Assembly (NCBI GenBank): GCA_031769625.1
Contig: JAUIMM010000702.1
Coordinates: forward strand, 4,324,501-4,388,500
Length of the DNA stretch: 64,000 nt
Direction: 5' to 3'
Origin: Taudactylus pleione
Taxonomy: Eukaryota > Chordata > Amphibia > Anura > Myobatrachidae
Positions within the stretch are counted from its first letter, which is position 1. Each line of letters begins with the position of its first letter. Positions 36,470 through 50,215 of this stretch are shown piece by piece. Position numbers and translations under genes: made by a program. The notes under the pieces are model-generated. The model had not been told where the DNA came from and searched no databases. It was given only the letters and a program-made list of their open reading frames with translations.

Positions 36470-38806
36470 TTATTTAATGTTTACTAATTACAGGTAATTC
36501 TCAGGCTAGACTAGTTCTAGTACTGCAGAGGCACGATGATATGTTCTTGCTATACATTGATACTTCCAAAAATGTCTATTTGCTATGGACTCTTCTACTT
36601 ATGCGACACTGTGATTTGGTAGTGTCAGATATACAGTAATTCTGTTTATCTCAGGGTACAGTATATCTCAGCTCTTCACTCTCCCTGTTTACTCCATAAA
36701 TCACACTTTATAGTCAAAATCCCCAACAGCATTACACTCACCTTTCCCAACCAACAATCTTGAGGGTGGTTTTTCAAACACCTGGGCTTAATGTTGGGAA
36801 AATTTGAATCTTTTGATTAGAAGATTTGCCTCCGATGTCTAATATTTAAAGATAGATTATAGATAGATAGGTAGCTCAATCATTGATAAATAGACACTAG
36901 TTAGATACAGATGTGTCTGCATACATCTATCCTCCATGCGCTATAAGACGTGTTACAAATAATGTGTGAGCGCCATGTGACTCGGCATTATAGAGCATCT
37001 TTCCATGCGACTATTGCCCTTAAAATGTGTCTTTATTTGCAAAGTGATGTGAATAGGACGCAAAAGCAGCTTATACTGATTAGAATTATATTCGGCATGC
37101 CTATATTCTGTGTGTGTGACTGCTGCTGTATCTGCATGCAAAATGCAACTTTACAGTGTCACAGCCACTGACACTGTAACATATCATTTTGCATGCAGAT
37201 ATATCCGCAGTCGCACACAGAACATAGGAATGCCACATATCATTTTAATCAGCATAAGCTCCTTGTCCATCATATTTTGCATCGCTTTGCAATGAAGACA
37301 CATTTTAAGGGGAAAAGTTACACGAAAAGACACTCAGTTCTATTGTGTCATTCCATGGTATAACACTTCCAGAAGGGCTGTTTAATGCACAGGGACACTA
37401 GGTGTATGTGAACACATCTGCAGATTGCCCATATATAGATAGATATAAAGATAGATAGAAAGATAGATAAAGAGATAGATAGTTAGATAGAGAGATAGAG
37501 AGATAGAGATAGATAGATAGATTGATAGATATAGAGATAGATAGATAAAGAGATAGATAGATAGAGCGAGAGATAGATAGATAGATATAAAGATAGATAG
37601 ATTGATAGATATAGAGATAGATAGACTGATAGGCAGACTCTAGTTCTTTGGCCCTTATAACTCGTCTTTCGCTGTGTTGCTAGTTATCATGTCTCGCTTT
37701 CTGCGTGTTGCTAGTTGTGGGAGCATTTGGTAGGGGATATAGACTGTAAGCTCCACTGGGGCAAGGACTGAAATGAATGGCCAAATATTTTTTGTAAAGC
37801 GCTGCAGAATGTATGTGCGCTATATAACAAGCTGGTAATAAATAATAATAAATAATTAGATACAGATGCATCCACATACATCAATCCTCCATGTGCTTTG
37901 AGATGTGTTACGAATAATGGGTGAGTACAATGTGACTCTGTAGCACAGAGCATCTTTCCAGGTGACCTTTTCCATTAATATGTGTCTTATTTTCAAAGCG
38001 ATGCGAATAGGACGCAAAAGCAGCTTCTACTGATTAAAATGATATACGGCATGCCTACTGTATAATCTGTATGCGACTGAGCTGTATCTGCATGCAATAT
38101 GCAACTTTACAGTGTCACAGCCGCTGCCACTGTAATGTAGCATTTTGCATGCAGATATATCCACAGTCGCACACAGAACATAGGCATGCCACAGATCATT
38201 TTTATCAACATATGCTGCTTGTCCATCATATTTTGCATCGCTTTGCAATTAAGACACATTTTAAGGGGAAAAGTTACACGAAAAGACGCATACTTCTATT
38301 GTGTTGTGCCACAGTATAACACTACAAGAAGGATAGTTTAACGCAAGAGGAGACTAGGTGTATGTGAACACATCTGTTGGTTGCCCATATTTATATAAAT
38401 AGATAGATAGAGAGATGGATCGGTACCGATTCGTGCCATGGTATAACTTATCTATAAGGGCTGTTTAATGCGCAGTGAGGCTAGGTGTATGTGAACACAT
38501 CTGTAGATCGTCCATATACTGTATAGATAGATATAGACATAGATAGAAGGATAGATATAGTTCAAATTCACCCTGCCAACAATGACAGACCCAACTGAGA
38601 TATATTTGCATGTATAGTGTATAGCAAGAACATGTTATCGCGCCTCTCAATCTTTTTTTCCAGGTGGGCCTTTTCCATGAATCAAAATGTGAGGTCAGCA
38701 TCTAAGCAAACTACATTGCTGGACTTTTGTGAGGTCTCCATGAATCCAGACTTCTACTCATGGCAACGATCAAAGAGGAACCAACGGAAGAGGAGACCCA
38801 GAACAG
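36470..38806 (+). repeat. Unit 19, long (2337 bp)
   Basis: H1 centre 37165, SINE-like 37646-37857, H2 centre 38121 with one unpaired base in the inner stem ('TGCCACTG'), exon-like segment 38664-38806, donor lost. The GATA stretch before H3 is shortened (about 38399-38415). Confidence 0.94.
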
Positions 38807-41155
38807 TTATTTAATGTTTACTAATTACAGGTAATTCTCAGGCTAGACTAGTTCTAGTACTGCAGAGGCACGATGATATGTTCTTGCTATACATTGATAC
38901 TTCCAAAAATGTCTATTTGCTATGGACTCTTCTACTTATGCGACACTGTGATTTGGTAGTGTCAGATATACAGTAATTCTGTTTATCTCAGGGTACAGTA
39001 TATCTCAGCTCTTCACTCTCCCTGTTTACTCCATAAATCACACTTTATAGTCAAAATCCCCAACAGCATTACACTCACCTTTCCCAACCAAGAATCTTGA
39101 GGGTGGTTTTTCAAACACCTGGGCTTAATGTTGGGAAAATTTTAATCTTTTGATTAGAAGATTTGCCTCCGATGTCTAATATTTAAAGATAGATTATAGA
39201 TAGATAGGTAGCTCAATCATTGATAAATAGACACTAGTTAGATACAGATGTGTCTGCATACATCTATCCTCCATGCGCTATAAGACGTGTTACAAATAAT
39301 GTGTGAGCGCCATGTGACTCGGCATTACAGAGCATCTTTCCATGCGACTTTTGCCCTTAAAATGTGTCTTTATTTGCAAAGTGATGTGAATAGGACGCAA
39401 AAGCAGCTTATACTGATTAAAATTATATTCGGCATGCCTATATTCTGTGTGTGTGACTGCTGCTGTATCTGCATGCAAAATGCAACTTTACAGTGTCACA
39501 GCCACTGACACTGTAACATATCATTTTGCATGCAGATATATCCGCAGTCGCACACAGAACATAGGAATGCCACATATCATTTTAATCAGCATAAGCTCCT
39601 TGTCCATCATATTTTGCATCGCTTTGCAATGAAGACACATTTTAAGGGGAAAAGTTACACGAAAAGACACTCAGTTCTATTGTGTCATTCCATGGTATAA
39701 CACTTCCAGAAGGGCTGTTTAATGCACAGGGAGACTAGGTGTATGTGAACACATCTGCAGATTGCCCATATATAGATAGATATAAAGATAGATAGAAAGA
39801 TAGATAAAGAGATAGATAGTTAGATAGAGAGATAGAGAGATAGAGATAGATAGATAGATTGATAGATATAGAGATAGATAGATAAAGAGATAGATAGATA
39901 GATAGATAGAGCGAGAGATAGATAGATAGATATAAAGATAGATAGATTGATAGATATAGAGATAGATAGACTGATAGGCAGACTCTAGTTCTTTGGCCCT
40001 TATAACTCGTCTTTCGCTGTGTTGCTAGTTATCATGTCTCGCTTTCTGCGTGTTGCTAGTTGTGGGAGCATTTGGTAGGGGATATAGACTGTAAGCTCCA
40101 CTGGGGCAAGGACTGAAATGAATGGCCAAATATTTTTTGTAAAGCGCTGCAGAATGCATGTGCGCTATATAACAAGCTGGTAATAAATAATAATAAATAA
40201 TTAGATACAGATGCATCCACATACATCAATCCTCCATGTGCTTTGAGATGTGTTACGAATAATGGGTGAGTACAATGTGACTCTGTAGCACAGAGCATCT
40301 TTCCAGGTGACCTTTTCCATTAATATGTGTCTTATTTTCAAAGCAATGCGAATAGGACGCAAAAGCAGCTTCTACTGATTAAAATGATATACGGCATGCC
40401 TACTGTATAATCTGTATGCAACTGAGCTGTATCTGCATGCAATATGCAACTTTACAGTGTCACAGCCGCTGACACTGTAATGTAGCATTTTGCATGCAGA
40501 TATATCCGCAGTCGCACACAGAACATAGGCATGCCACAGATCATTTTTATCAACATATGCTGCTTGTCCATCATATTTTGCATTGCTTTGCAATTAAGAC
40601 ACATTTTAAGGGGAAAAGTTACACGAAAAGACGCATACTTCTATTGTGTTGTGCCACAGTATAACACTACAAGAAGGATAGTTTAACGCAAGAGGAGACT
40701 AGGTGTATGTGAACACATCTGTTGGTTGCCCATATTTATATAAATAGATAGATAGATAGAGAGATGGATCAGTACCGATTCGTGCCATGGTATAACTTAT
40801 CTACAAGGGCTGTTTAATGCGCAGTGAGGCTAGGTGTATGTGAACACATCTGTAGATCGTCCATATACTGTATAGATAGATATAGACATAGATAGAAGGA
40901 TAGATATAGTTCAAATTCACCCTGCCAACAATGACAGACCCAACTGAGATATATTTGCATGTATAGTGTATAGCAAGAACATGTTATCGCGCCTCTCAAT
41001 CTTTTTTTCCAGGTGGGCCTTTTCCATGAATCAAAATGTGAGGTCAGCATCTAAGCAAACTACATTGCTGGACTTTTGTGAGGTCTCCATGAATCCAGAC
41101 TTCTACTCATGGCAACGATCAAAGAGGAACCAACGGAAGAGGAGACCCAGAACAG
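38807..41155 (+). repeat. Unit 20, long (2349 bp)
   Basis: H1 centre 39502, SINE-like 39991-40202, H2 centre 40466, exon-like segment 41013-41155, donor lost. Units 20-22 share 'AAATTTTAATC', 'GGATCAGTACC' and 'AAAGCAATGCG', and look like a recent local triplication. Confidence 0.94.
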
Positions 41156-43500
41156 TTATTTAATGTTTACTAATTACAGGTAATTCTCAGGCTAGACTAG
41201 TTCTAGTACTGCAGAGGCACGATGATATGTTCTTGCTATACATTGATACTTCCAAAAATGTCTATTTGCTATGGACTCTTCTACTTATGCGACACTGTGA
41301 TTTGGTAGTGTCAGATATACAGTAATTCTGTTTATCTCAGGGTACAGTATATCTCAGCTCTTCACTCTCCCTGTTTACTCCATAAATCACACTTTATAGT
41401 CAAAATCCCCAACAGCATTACACTCACCTTTCCCAACCAAGAATCTTGAGGGTGGTTTTTCAAACACCTGGGCTTAATGTTGGGAAAATTTTAATCTTTT
41501 GATTAGAAGATTTGCCTCCGATGTCTAATATTTAAAGATAGATTATAGATAGATAGGTAGCTCAATCATTGATAAATAGACACTAGTTAGATACAGATGT
41601 GTCTGCATACATCTATCCTCCATGCGCTATAAGACGTGTTACAAATAATGTGTGAGCGCCATGTGACTCGGCATTACAGAGCATCTTTCCATGCGACTTT
41701 TGCCCTTAAAATGTGTCTTTATTTGCAAAGTGATGTGAATAGGACGCAAAAGCAGCTTATACTGATTAAAATTATATTCGGCATGCCTATATTCTGTGTG
41801 TGTGACTGCTGCTGTATCTGCATGCAAAATGCAACTTTACAGTGTCACAGCCACTGACACTGTAACATATCATTTTGCATGCAGATATATCCGCAGTCGC
41901 ACACAGAACATAGGAATGCCACATATCATTTTAATCAGCATAAGCTCCTTGTCCATCATATTTTGCATCGCTTTGCAATGAAGACACATTTTAAGGGGAA
42001 AAGTTACACGAAAAGACACTCAGTTCTATTGTGTCATTCCATGGTATAACACTTCCAGAAGGGCTGTTTAATGCACAGGGAGACTAGGTGTATGTGAACA
42101 CATCTGCAGATTGCCCATATATAGATAGATATAAAGATAGATAGAAAGATAGATAAAGAGATAGATAGTTAGATAGAGAGATAGAGAGATAGAGATAGAT
42201 AGATAGATTGATAGATATAGAGATAGATAGATAAAGAGATAGATAGATAGATAGAGCGAGAGATAGATAGATAGATATAAAGATAGATAGATTGATAGAT
42301 ATAGAGATAGATAGACTGATAGGCAGACTCTAGTTCTTTGGCCCTTATAACTCGTCTTTCGCTGTGTTGCTAGTTATCATGTCTCGCTTTCTGCGTGTTG
42401 CTAGTTGTGGGAGCATTTGGTAGGGGATATAGACTGTAAGCTCCACTGGGGCAAGGACTGAAATGAATGGCCAAATATTTTTTGTAAAGTGCTGCAGAAT
42501 GCATGTGCGCTATATAACAAGCTGGTAATAAATAATAATAAATAATTAGATACAGATGCATCCACATACATCAATCCTCCATGTGCTTTGAGATGTGTTA
42601 CGAATAATGGGTGAGTACAATGTGACTCTGTAGCACAGAGCATCTTTCCAGGTGACCTTTTCCATTAATATGTGTCTTATTTTCAAAGCAATGCGAATAG
42701 GACGCAAAAGCAGCTTCTACTGATTAAAATGATATACGGCATGCCTACTGTATAATCTGTATGCGACTGAGCTGTATCTGCATGCAATATGCAACTTTAC
42801 AGTGTCACAGCCGCTGACACTGTAATGTAGCATTTTGCATGCAGATATATCCGCAGTCGCACACAGAACATAGGCATGCCACAGATCATTTTTATCAACA
42901 TATGCTGCTTGTCCATCATATTTTGCATTGCTTTGCAATTAAGACACATTTTAAGGGGAAAAGTTACACGAAAAGACGCATACTTCTATTGTGTTGTGCC
43001 ACAGTATAACACTACAAGAAGGATAGTTTAACGCAAGAGGAGACTAGGTGTATGTGAACACATCTGTTGGTTGCCCATATTTATATAAATAGATAGATAG
43101 ATAGAGAGATGGATCAGTACCGATTCGTGCCATGGTATAACTTATCTACAAGGGCTGTTTAATGCGCAGTGAGGCTAGGTGTATGTGAACACATCTGTAG
43201 ATCGTCCATATACTGTATAGATAGATATAGACATAGATAGAAGGATAGATATAGTTCAAATTCACCCTGCCAACAATGACAGACCCAACTGAGATATATT
43301 TGCATGTATAGTGTATAGCAAGAACATGTTATCGCGCCTCTCAATCTTTTTTTCCAGGTGGGCCTTTTCCATGAATCAAAATGTGAGGTCAGCATCTAAG
43401 CAAACTACATTGCTGGACTTTTGTGAGGTCTCCATGAATCCAGACTTCTACTCATGGCAACGATCAAAGAGGAACCAACGGAAGAGGAGACCCAGAACAG
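41156..43500 (+). repeat. Unit 21, long (2345 bp)
   Basis: H1 centre 41851, SINE-like 42336-42547, H2 centre 42811, exon-like segment 43358-43500, donor lost. It is nearly identical to units 20 and 22. It is 4 bp shorter through one GATA step near 42240 and has 'AAAGTGCTGC' in the SINE. Confidence 0.94.
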
Positions 43501-45849
43501 TTATTTAATGTTTACTAATTACAGGTAATTCTCAGGCTAGACTAGTTCTAGTACTGCAGAGGCACGATGATATGTTCTTGCTATACATTGATACTTCCAA
43601 AAATGTCTATTTGCTATGGACTCTTCTACTTATGCGACACTGTGATTTGGTAGTGTCAGATATACAGTAATTCTGTTTATCTCAGGGTACAGTATATCTC
43701 AGCTCTTCACTCTCCCTGTTTACTCCATAAATCACACTTTATAGTCAAAATCCCCAACAGCATTACACTCACCTTTCCCAACCAAGAATCTTGAGGGTGG
43801 TTTTTCAAACACCTGGGCTTAATGTTGGGAAAATTTTAATCTTTTGATTAGAAGATTTGCCTCCGATGTCTAATATTTAAAGATAGATTATAGATAGATA
43901 GGTAGCTCAATCATTGATAAATAGACACTAGTTAGATACAGATGTGTCTGCATACATCTATCCTCCATGCGCTATAAGACGTGTTACAAATAATGTGTGA
44001 GCGCCATGTGACTCGGCATTACAGAGCATCTTTCCATGCGACTTTTGCCCTTAAAATGTGTCTTTATTTGCAAAGTGATGTGAATAGGACGCAAAAGCAG
44101 CTTATACTGATTAAAATTATATTCGGCATGCCTATATTCTGTGTGTGTGACTGCTGCTGTATCTGCATGCAAAATGCAACTTTACAGTGTCACAGCCACT
44201 GACACTGTAACATATCATTTTGCATGCAGATATATCCGCAGTCGCACACAGAACATAGGAATGCCACATATCATTTTAATCAGCATAAGCTCCTTGTCCA
44301 TCATATTTTGCATCGCTTTGCAATGAAGACACATTTTAAGGGGAAAAGTTACACGAAAAGACACTCAGTTCTATTGTGTCATTCCATGGTATAACACTTC
44401 CAGAAGGGCTGTTTAATGCACAGGGAGACTAGGTGTATGTGAACACATCTGCAGATTGCCCATATATAGATAGATATAAAGATAGATAGAAAGATAGATA
44501 AAGAGATAGATAGTTAGATAGAGAGATAGAGAGATAGAGATAGATAGATAGATTGATAGATATAGAGATAGATAGATAAAGAGATAGATAGATAGATAGA
44601 TAGAGCGAGAGATAGATAGATAGATATAAAGATAGATAGATTGATAGATATAGAGATAGATAGACTGATAGGCAGACTCTAGTTCTTTGGCCCTTATAAC
44701 TCGTCTTTCGCTGTGTTGCTAGTTATCATGTCTCGCTTTCTGCGTGTTGCTAGTTGTGGGAGCATTTGGTAGGGGAAATAGACTGTAAGCTCCACTGGGG
44801 CAAGGACTGAAATGAATGGCCAAATATTTTTTGTAAAGCGCTGCAGAATGCATGTGCGCTATATAACAAGCTGGTAATAAATAATAATAAATAATTAGAT
44901 ACAGATGCATCCACATACATCAATCCTCCATGTGCTTTGAGATGTGTTACGAATAATGGGTGAGTACAATGTGACTCTGTAGCACAGAGCATCTTTCCAG
45001 GTGACCTTTTCCATTAATATGTGTCTTATTTTCAAAGCAATGCGAATAGGACGCAAAAGCAGCTTCTACTGATTAAAATGATATACGGCATGCCTACTGT
45101 ATAATCTGTATGCGACTGAGCTGTATCTGCATGCAATATGCAACTTTACAGTGTCACAGCCGCTGACACTGTAATGTAGCATTTTGCATGCAGATATATC
45201 CGCAGTCGCACACAGAACATAGGCATGCCACAGATCATTTTTATCAACATATGCTGCTTGTCCATCATATTTTGCATTGCTTTGCAATTAAGACACATTT
45301 TAAGGGGAAAAGTTACACGAAAAGACGCATACTTCTATTGTGTTGTGCCACAGTATAACACTACAAGAAGGATAGTTTAACGCAAGAGGAGACTAGGTGT
45401 ATGTGAACACATCTGTTGGTTGCCCATATTTATATAAATAGATAGATAGATAGAGAGATGGATCAGTACCGATTCGTGCCATGGTATAACTTATCTACAA
45501 GGGCTGTTTAATGCGCAGTGAGGCTAGGTGTATGTGAACACATCTGTAGATCGTCCATATACTGTATAGATAGATATAGACATAGATAGAAGGATAGATA
45601 TAGTTCAAATTCACCCTGCCAACAATGACAGACCCAACTGAGATATATTTGCATGTATAGTGTATAGCAAGAACATGTTATCGCGCCTCTCAATCTTTTT
45701 TTCCAGGTGGGCCTTTTCCATGAATCAAAATGTGAGGTCAGCATCTAAGCAAACTACATTGCTGGACTTTTGTGAGGTCTCCATGAATCCAGACTTCTAC
45801 TCATGGCAACGATCAAAGAGGAACCAACGGAAGAGGAGACCCAGAACAG
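43501..45849 (+). repeat. Unit 22, long (2349 bp)
   Basis: H1 centre 44196, SINE-like 44685-44896, H2 centre 45160, exon-like segment 45707-45849, donor lost. It is the third member of the near-identical trio; a private change is 'GGGGAAATAGAC' in the SINE. Confidence 0.94.
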
Positions 45850-48194
45850 TTATTTAATGTTTACTAATTACAGGTAATTCTCAGGCTAGACTAGTTCTAG
45901 TACTGCAGAGGCACGATGATATGTTCTTGCTATACATTGATACTTCCAAAAATGTCTATTTGCTATGGACTCTTCTACTTATGCGACACTGTGATTTGGT
46001 AGTGTCAGATATACAGTAATTCTGTTTATCTCAGGGTACAGTATATCTCAGCTCTTCACTCTCCCTGTTTACTCCATAAATCACACTTTATAGTCAAAAT
46101 CCCCAACAGCATTACACTCACCTTTCCCAACCAAGAATCTTGAGGGTGGTTTTTCAAACACCTGGGCTTAATGTTGGGAAAATTTGAATCTTTTGATTAG
46201 AAGATTTGCCTCCGATGTCTAATATTTAAAGATAGATTATAGATAGATAGGTAGCTCAATCATTGATAAATAGACACTAGTTAGATACAGATGTGTCTGC
46301 ATACATCTATCCTCCATGCGCTATAAGACGTGTTACAAATAATGTGTGAGCGCCATGTGACTCGGCATTACAGAGCATCTTTCCATGCGACATTTGCCCT
46401 TAAAATGTGTCTTTATTTGCAAAGTGATGTGAATAGGACGCAAAAGCAGCTTCTACTGATTAAAATGATATTCGGCATGCCTATATTCTGTGTGTGTGAC
46501 TGCTGCTGTATCTGCATGCAAAATGCAACTTTACAGTGTCACAGCCACTGACACTGTAACATATCATTTTGCATGCAGATATATCCGCAGTCGCACACAG
46601 AACATAGGAATGCCACATATCAATTTAATCAGCATAAGCTCCTTGTCCATCATATTTTGCATCGCTTTGCAATGAAGACACATTTTAAGGGGAAAAGTTA
46701 CACGAAAAGACACTCAGTTCTATTGTGTCATTCCATGGTATAACACTTCCAGAAGGGCTGTTTAATGCACAGGGAGACTAGGTGTATGTGAACACATCTG
46801 CAGATTGCCCATATATAGATAGATATAAAGATAGATAGAAAGATAGATAAAGAGATAGATAGTTAGATAGAGAGATAGAGAGATAGAGATAGATAGATAG
46901 ATTGATAGATATAGAGATAGATAGATAAAGAGATAGATAGATAGATAGAGCGAGAGATAGATAGATAGATATAAAGATAGATAGATTGATAGATATAGAG
47001 ATAGAAAGACTGATAGGCAGACTCTAGTTCTTTGGCCCTTATAACTCGTCTTTCGCTGTGTTGCTAGTTATCATGTCTCACTTTCTGCGTGTTGCTAGTT
47101 GTGGGAGCATTTGGTAGGGGATATAGACTGTAAGCTCCACTGGGGCAAGGACTGAAATGAATGGCCAAATATTTTTTGTAAAGCGCTGCAGAATGCATGT
47201 GCGCTATATAACAAGCTGGTAATAAATAATAATAAATAATTAGATACAGATGCATCCACATACATCAATCCTCCATGTGCTTTGAGATGTGTTACGAATA
47301 ATGGGTGAGTACAATGTGACTCTGTAGCACAGAGCATCTTTCCAGGTGACCTTTTCCATTAATATGTGTCTTATTTTCAAAGCGATGCGAATAGGACGCA
47401 AAAGCAGCTTCTACTGATTAAAATGATATACGGCATGCCTACTGTATAATCTGTATGCGACTGAGCTGTATCTGCATGCAATATGCAACTTTACAGTGTC
47501 ACAGCTGCTGACACTGTAATGTAGCATTTTGCATGCAGATATATCCGCAGTCGCACACAGAACATAGGCATGCCACAGATCATTTTTATCAACATATGCT
47601 GCTTGTCCATCATATTTTGCATCGCTTTCCAATTAAGACACATTTTAAGGGGAAAAGTTACACGAAAAGACGCATACTTCTATTGTGTTGTGCCACAGTA
47701 TAACACTACAAGAAGGATAGTTTAACGCAAGAGGAGACTAGGTGTATGTGAACACATCTGTTGGTTGCCCATATTTATATAAATAGATAGATAGATAGAG
47801 AGATGGATCGGTACCGATTCGTGCCATTGTATAACTTATCTACAAGGGCTGTTTAATGCGCAGTGAGGCTAGGTGTATGTGAACACATCTGTAGATCGTC
47901 CATATACTGTATAGATAGATATAGACATAGATAGAAGGATAGATATAGTTCAAATTCACCCTGCCAATAATGACAGACCCAACTGAGATATATTTGCATG
48001 TATAGTGTATAGCAAGAACATGTTATCGCGCCTCTCAATTTTTTTTTCCAGGTGGGCCTTTTCCATGAATCAAAATGTGAGGTCAGCATCTAAGCAAACT
48101 ACATTGCTGGACTTTTGTGAGGTCTCCATGAATCCAGACTTCTACTCATGGCAACGATCAAAGAGGAACCAACGGAAGAGGAGACCCAGAACAG
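45850..48194 (+). repeat. Unit 23, long (2345 bp)
   Basis: H1 centre 46545, SINE-like 47030-47241, H2 centre 47505 (loop CAGCTGC), exon-like segment 48052-48194, donor lost. The pyrimidine tract before it is an unbroken T run. Confidence 0.94.
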
Positions 48195-50179
48195 TTATTT
48201 AATGTTTATTAATTACCGGTAATTCTCAGGCTAGAGTAGTTCTAGTACTGCATAGGCACGATGATATATTCTTGCTATACATTGATACTTCCAAAAATGT
48301 CTATTTGCTATGGACTCTTCTACTTATGCGACACTGTGATTTGGTAGTGTCAGATATACAGTAATTCTGTTTATCTCAGGGTACAGTATATCTCAGCTCT
48401 TCACTCTCCCTGTTTACTCCATAAATCACACTTTATAGTCAAAATCCCCAACAGCATTACACTCACCTTTCCCAACCAAGAATCTTGAGGGTGGTTTTTC
48501 AAACACCTGGGCTTAATGTTGGGAAAATTTGAATCTTTTCATTAGAAGATTTGCCTCCGATATCTAATATTTACAGATAGATTATAGATAGATAGGTAGC
48601 TCAATCATTGATAAATAGACACTAGTTAGATACAGATGTGTCTGCATACATCTATCCTCCATGCGCTATAAGACGTGTTACAAATAATGTGTGAGCGCCA
48701 TGTGACTCGGCATTACAGAGCATCTTTCCATGCGACTTTTGCCCTTAAAATGTGTCTTTATTTGCAAAGTGATGTGAATAGGACGCAAAAGCAGCTTATA
48801 CTGATTAAAATTATATTCGGCATGCCTATATCCTGTGTGTGTGACTGCTGCTGTATCTGCATGCAAAATGCAACTTTACAGTGTCACAGCCACTGACACT
48901 GTAACGTATCATTTTGCATGCAGATATATCCGCAGTCGCACACAGAACATAGGAATGCCACATATCATTTTAATCAGCATAAGCTCCTTGTCCATCATAT
49001 TTTGCATCGCTTTGCAATGAAGACACATTTTAAGGGGAAAAGTTACACGAAAAGACACTCAGTTCTATTGTGTCATTCCATGGTATAACACTTCCAGAAG
49101 GGCTGTTTAATGCACAGGGAGACTAGGTGTATGTGAACACATCTGCAGATTGCCCATATATAGATAGATATAAAGATAGATAGAAAGATAGATAAAGAGA
49201 TAGATAGTTAGATAGAGAGATAGAGAGATAGAGATAGATAGATAGATAGATTTATAGATATAGATAGATAAAGAGATAGATAGATAGATAGATAGAGCGA
49301 GAGATAGATAGATAGATAGATATAAAGATAGATTGATAGATATAGAGATAGATAGACTGATAGGCAGACTCTAGTTCTTTGGCCCTTATAACTCGTCTTT
49401 CACTGTGTTGCTAGTTATCATGTCTCGCTTTCTGCGTGTTGCTAGTTGTGGGAGCATTTGGTAGGGGATATAGACTGTAAGCTCCACTGGGGCAAGGACT
49501 GAAATGAATGGCCAAATATTTTTTGTAAAGCGCTGCAGAATGTATGTGCGCTATATAACAAGCTGGTAATAAATAATAATAAATAATTAGATACAGATGC
49601 ATCCACATACATCAATCCTCCATGTGCTTTGAGATGTGTTACGAATAATGGGTGAGTACAATGTGACTCTGTAGCACAGAGCATCTTTCCAGGTGACCTT
49701 TTCCATTAATATGTGTCTTATTTTCAAAGCGATGCGAATAGGACGCAAAAGCAGCTTCTACTGATTAAAATGATATACGGCATGCCTACTGTATAATCTG
49801 TATGCGATTGAGCTGTATCTGCATGCAATATGCAACTTTACAGTGTCACAGCCGCTGACACTGTAACATATCATTTTGCATGCAGATATATCCGCAGTCG
49901 CACACAGAACATAGGAATGCCACATATCATTTTAATCAGCATAAGCTCCTTGTCCATCATATTTTGCATCGCTTTGCAATGAAGACACATTTTAAGGGGA
50001 AAAGTTACACGAAAAGACACTCAGTTCTATTGTGTCCATGGTATAACACTTCCAGAAGGGCTGTTTAATGCACAGGGAGACTAGGTGTATGTGAACACAT
50101 CTGCAGATTGCCCATATATAGATAGATATAAAGATAGATAGATAGAAAGATAGATAAAGAGATAGATAGTTAGATAGAG

Positions 50180-50215
<36 letters not shown>

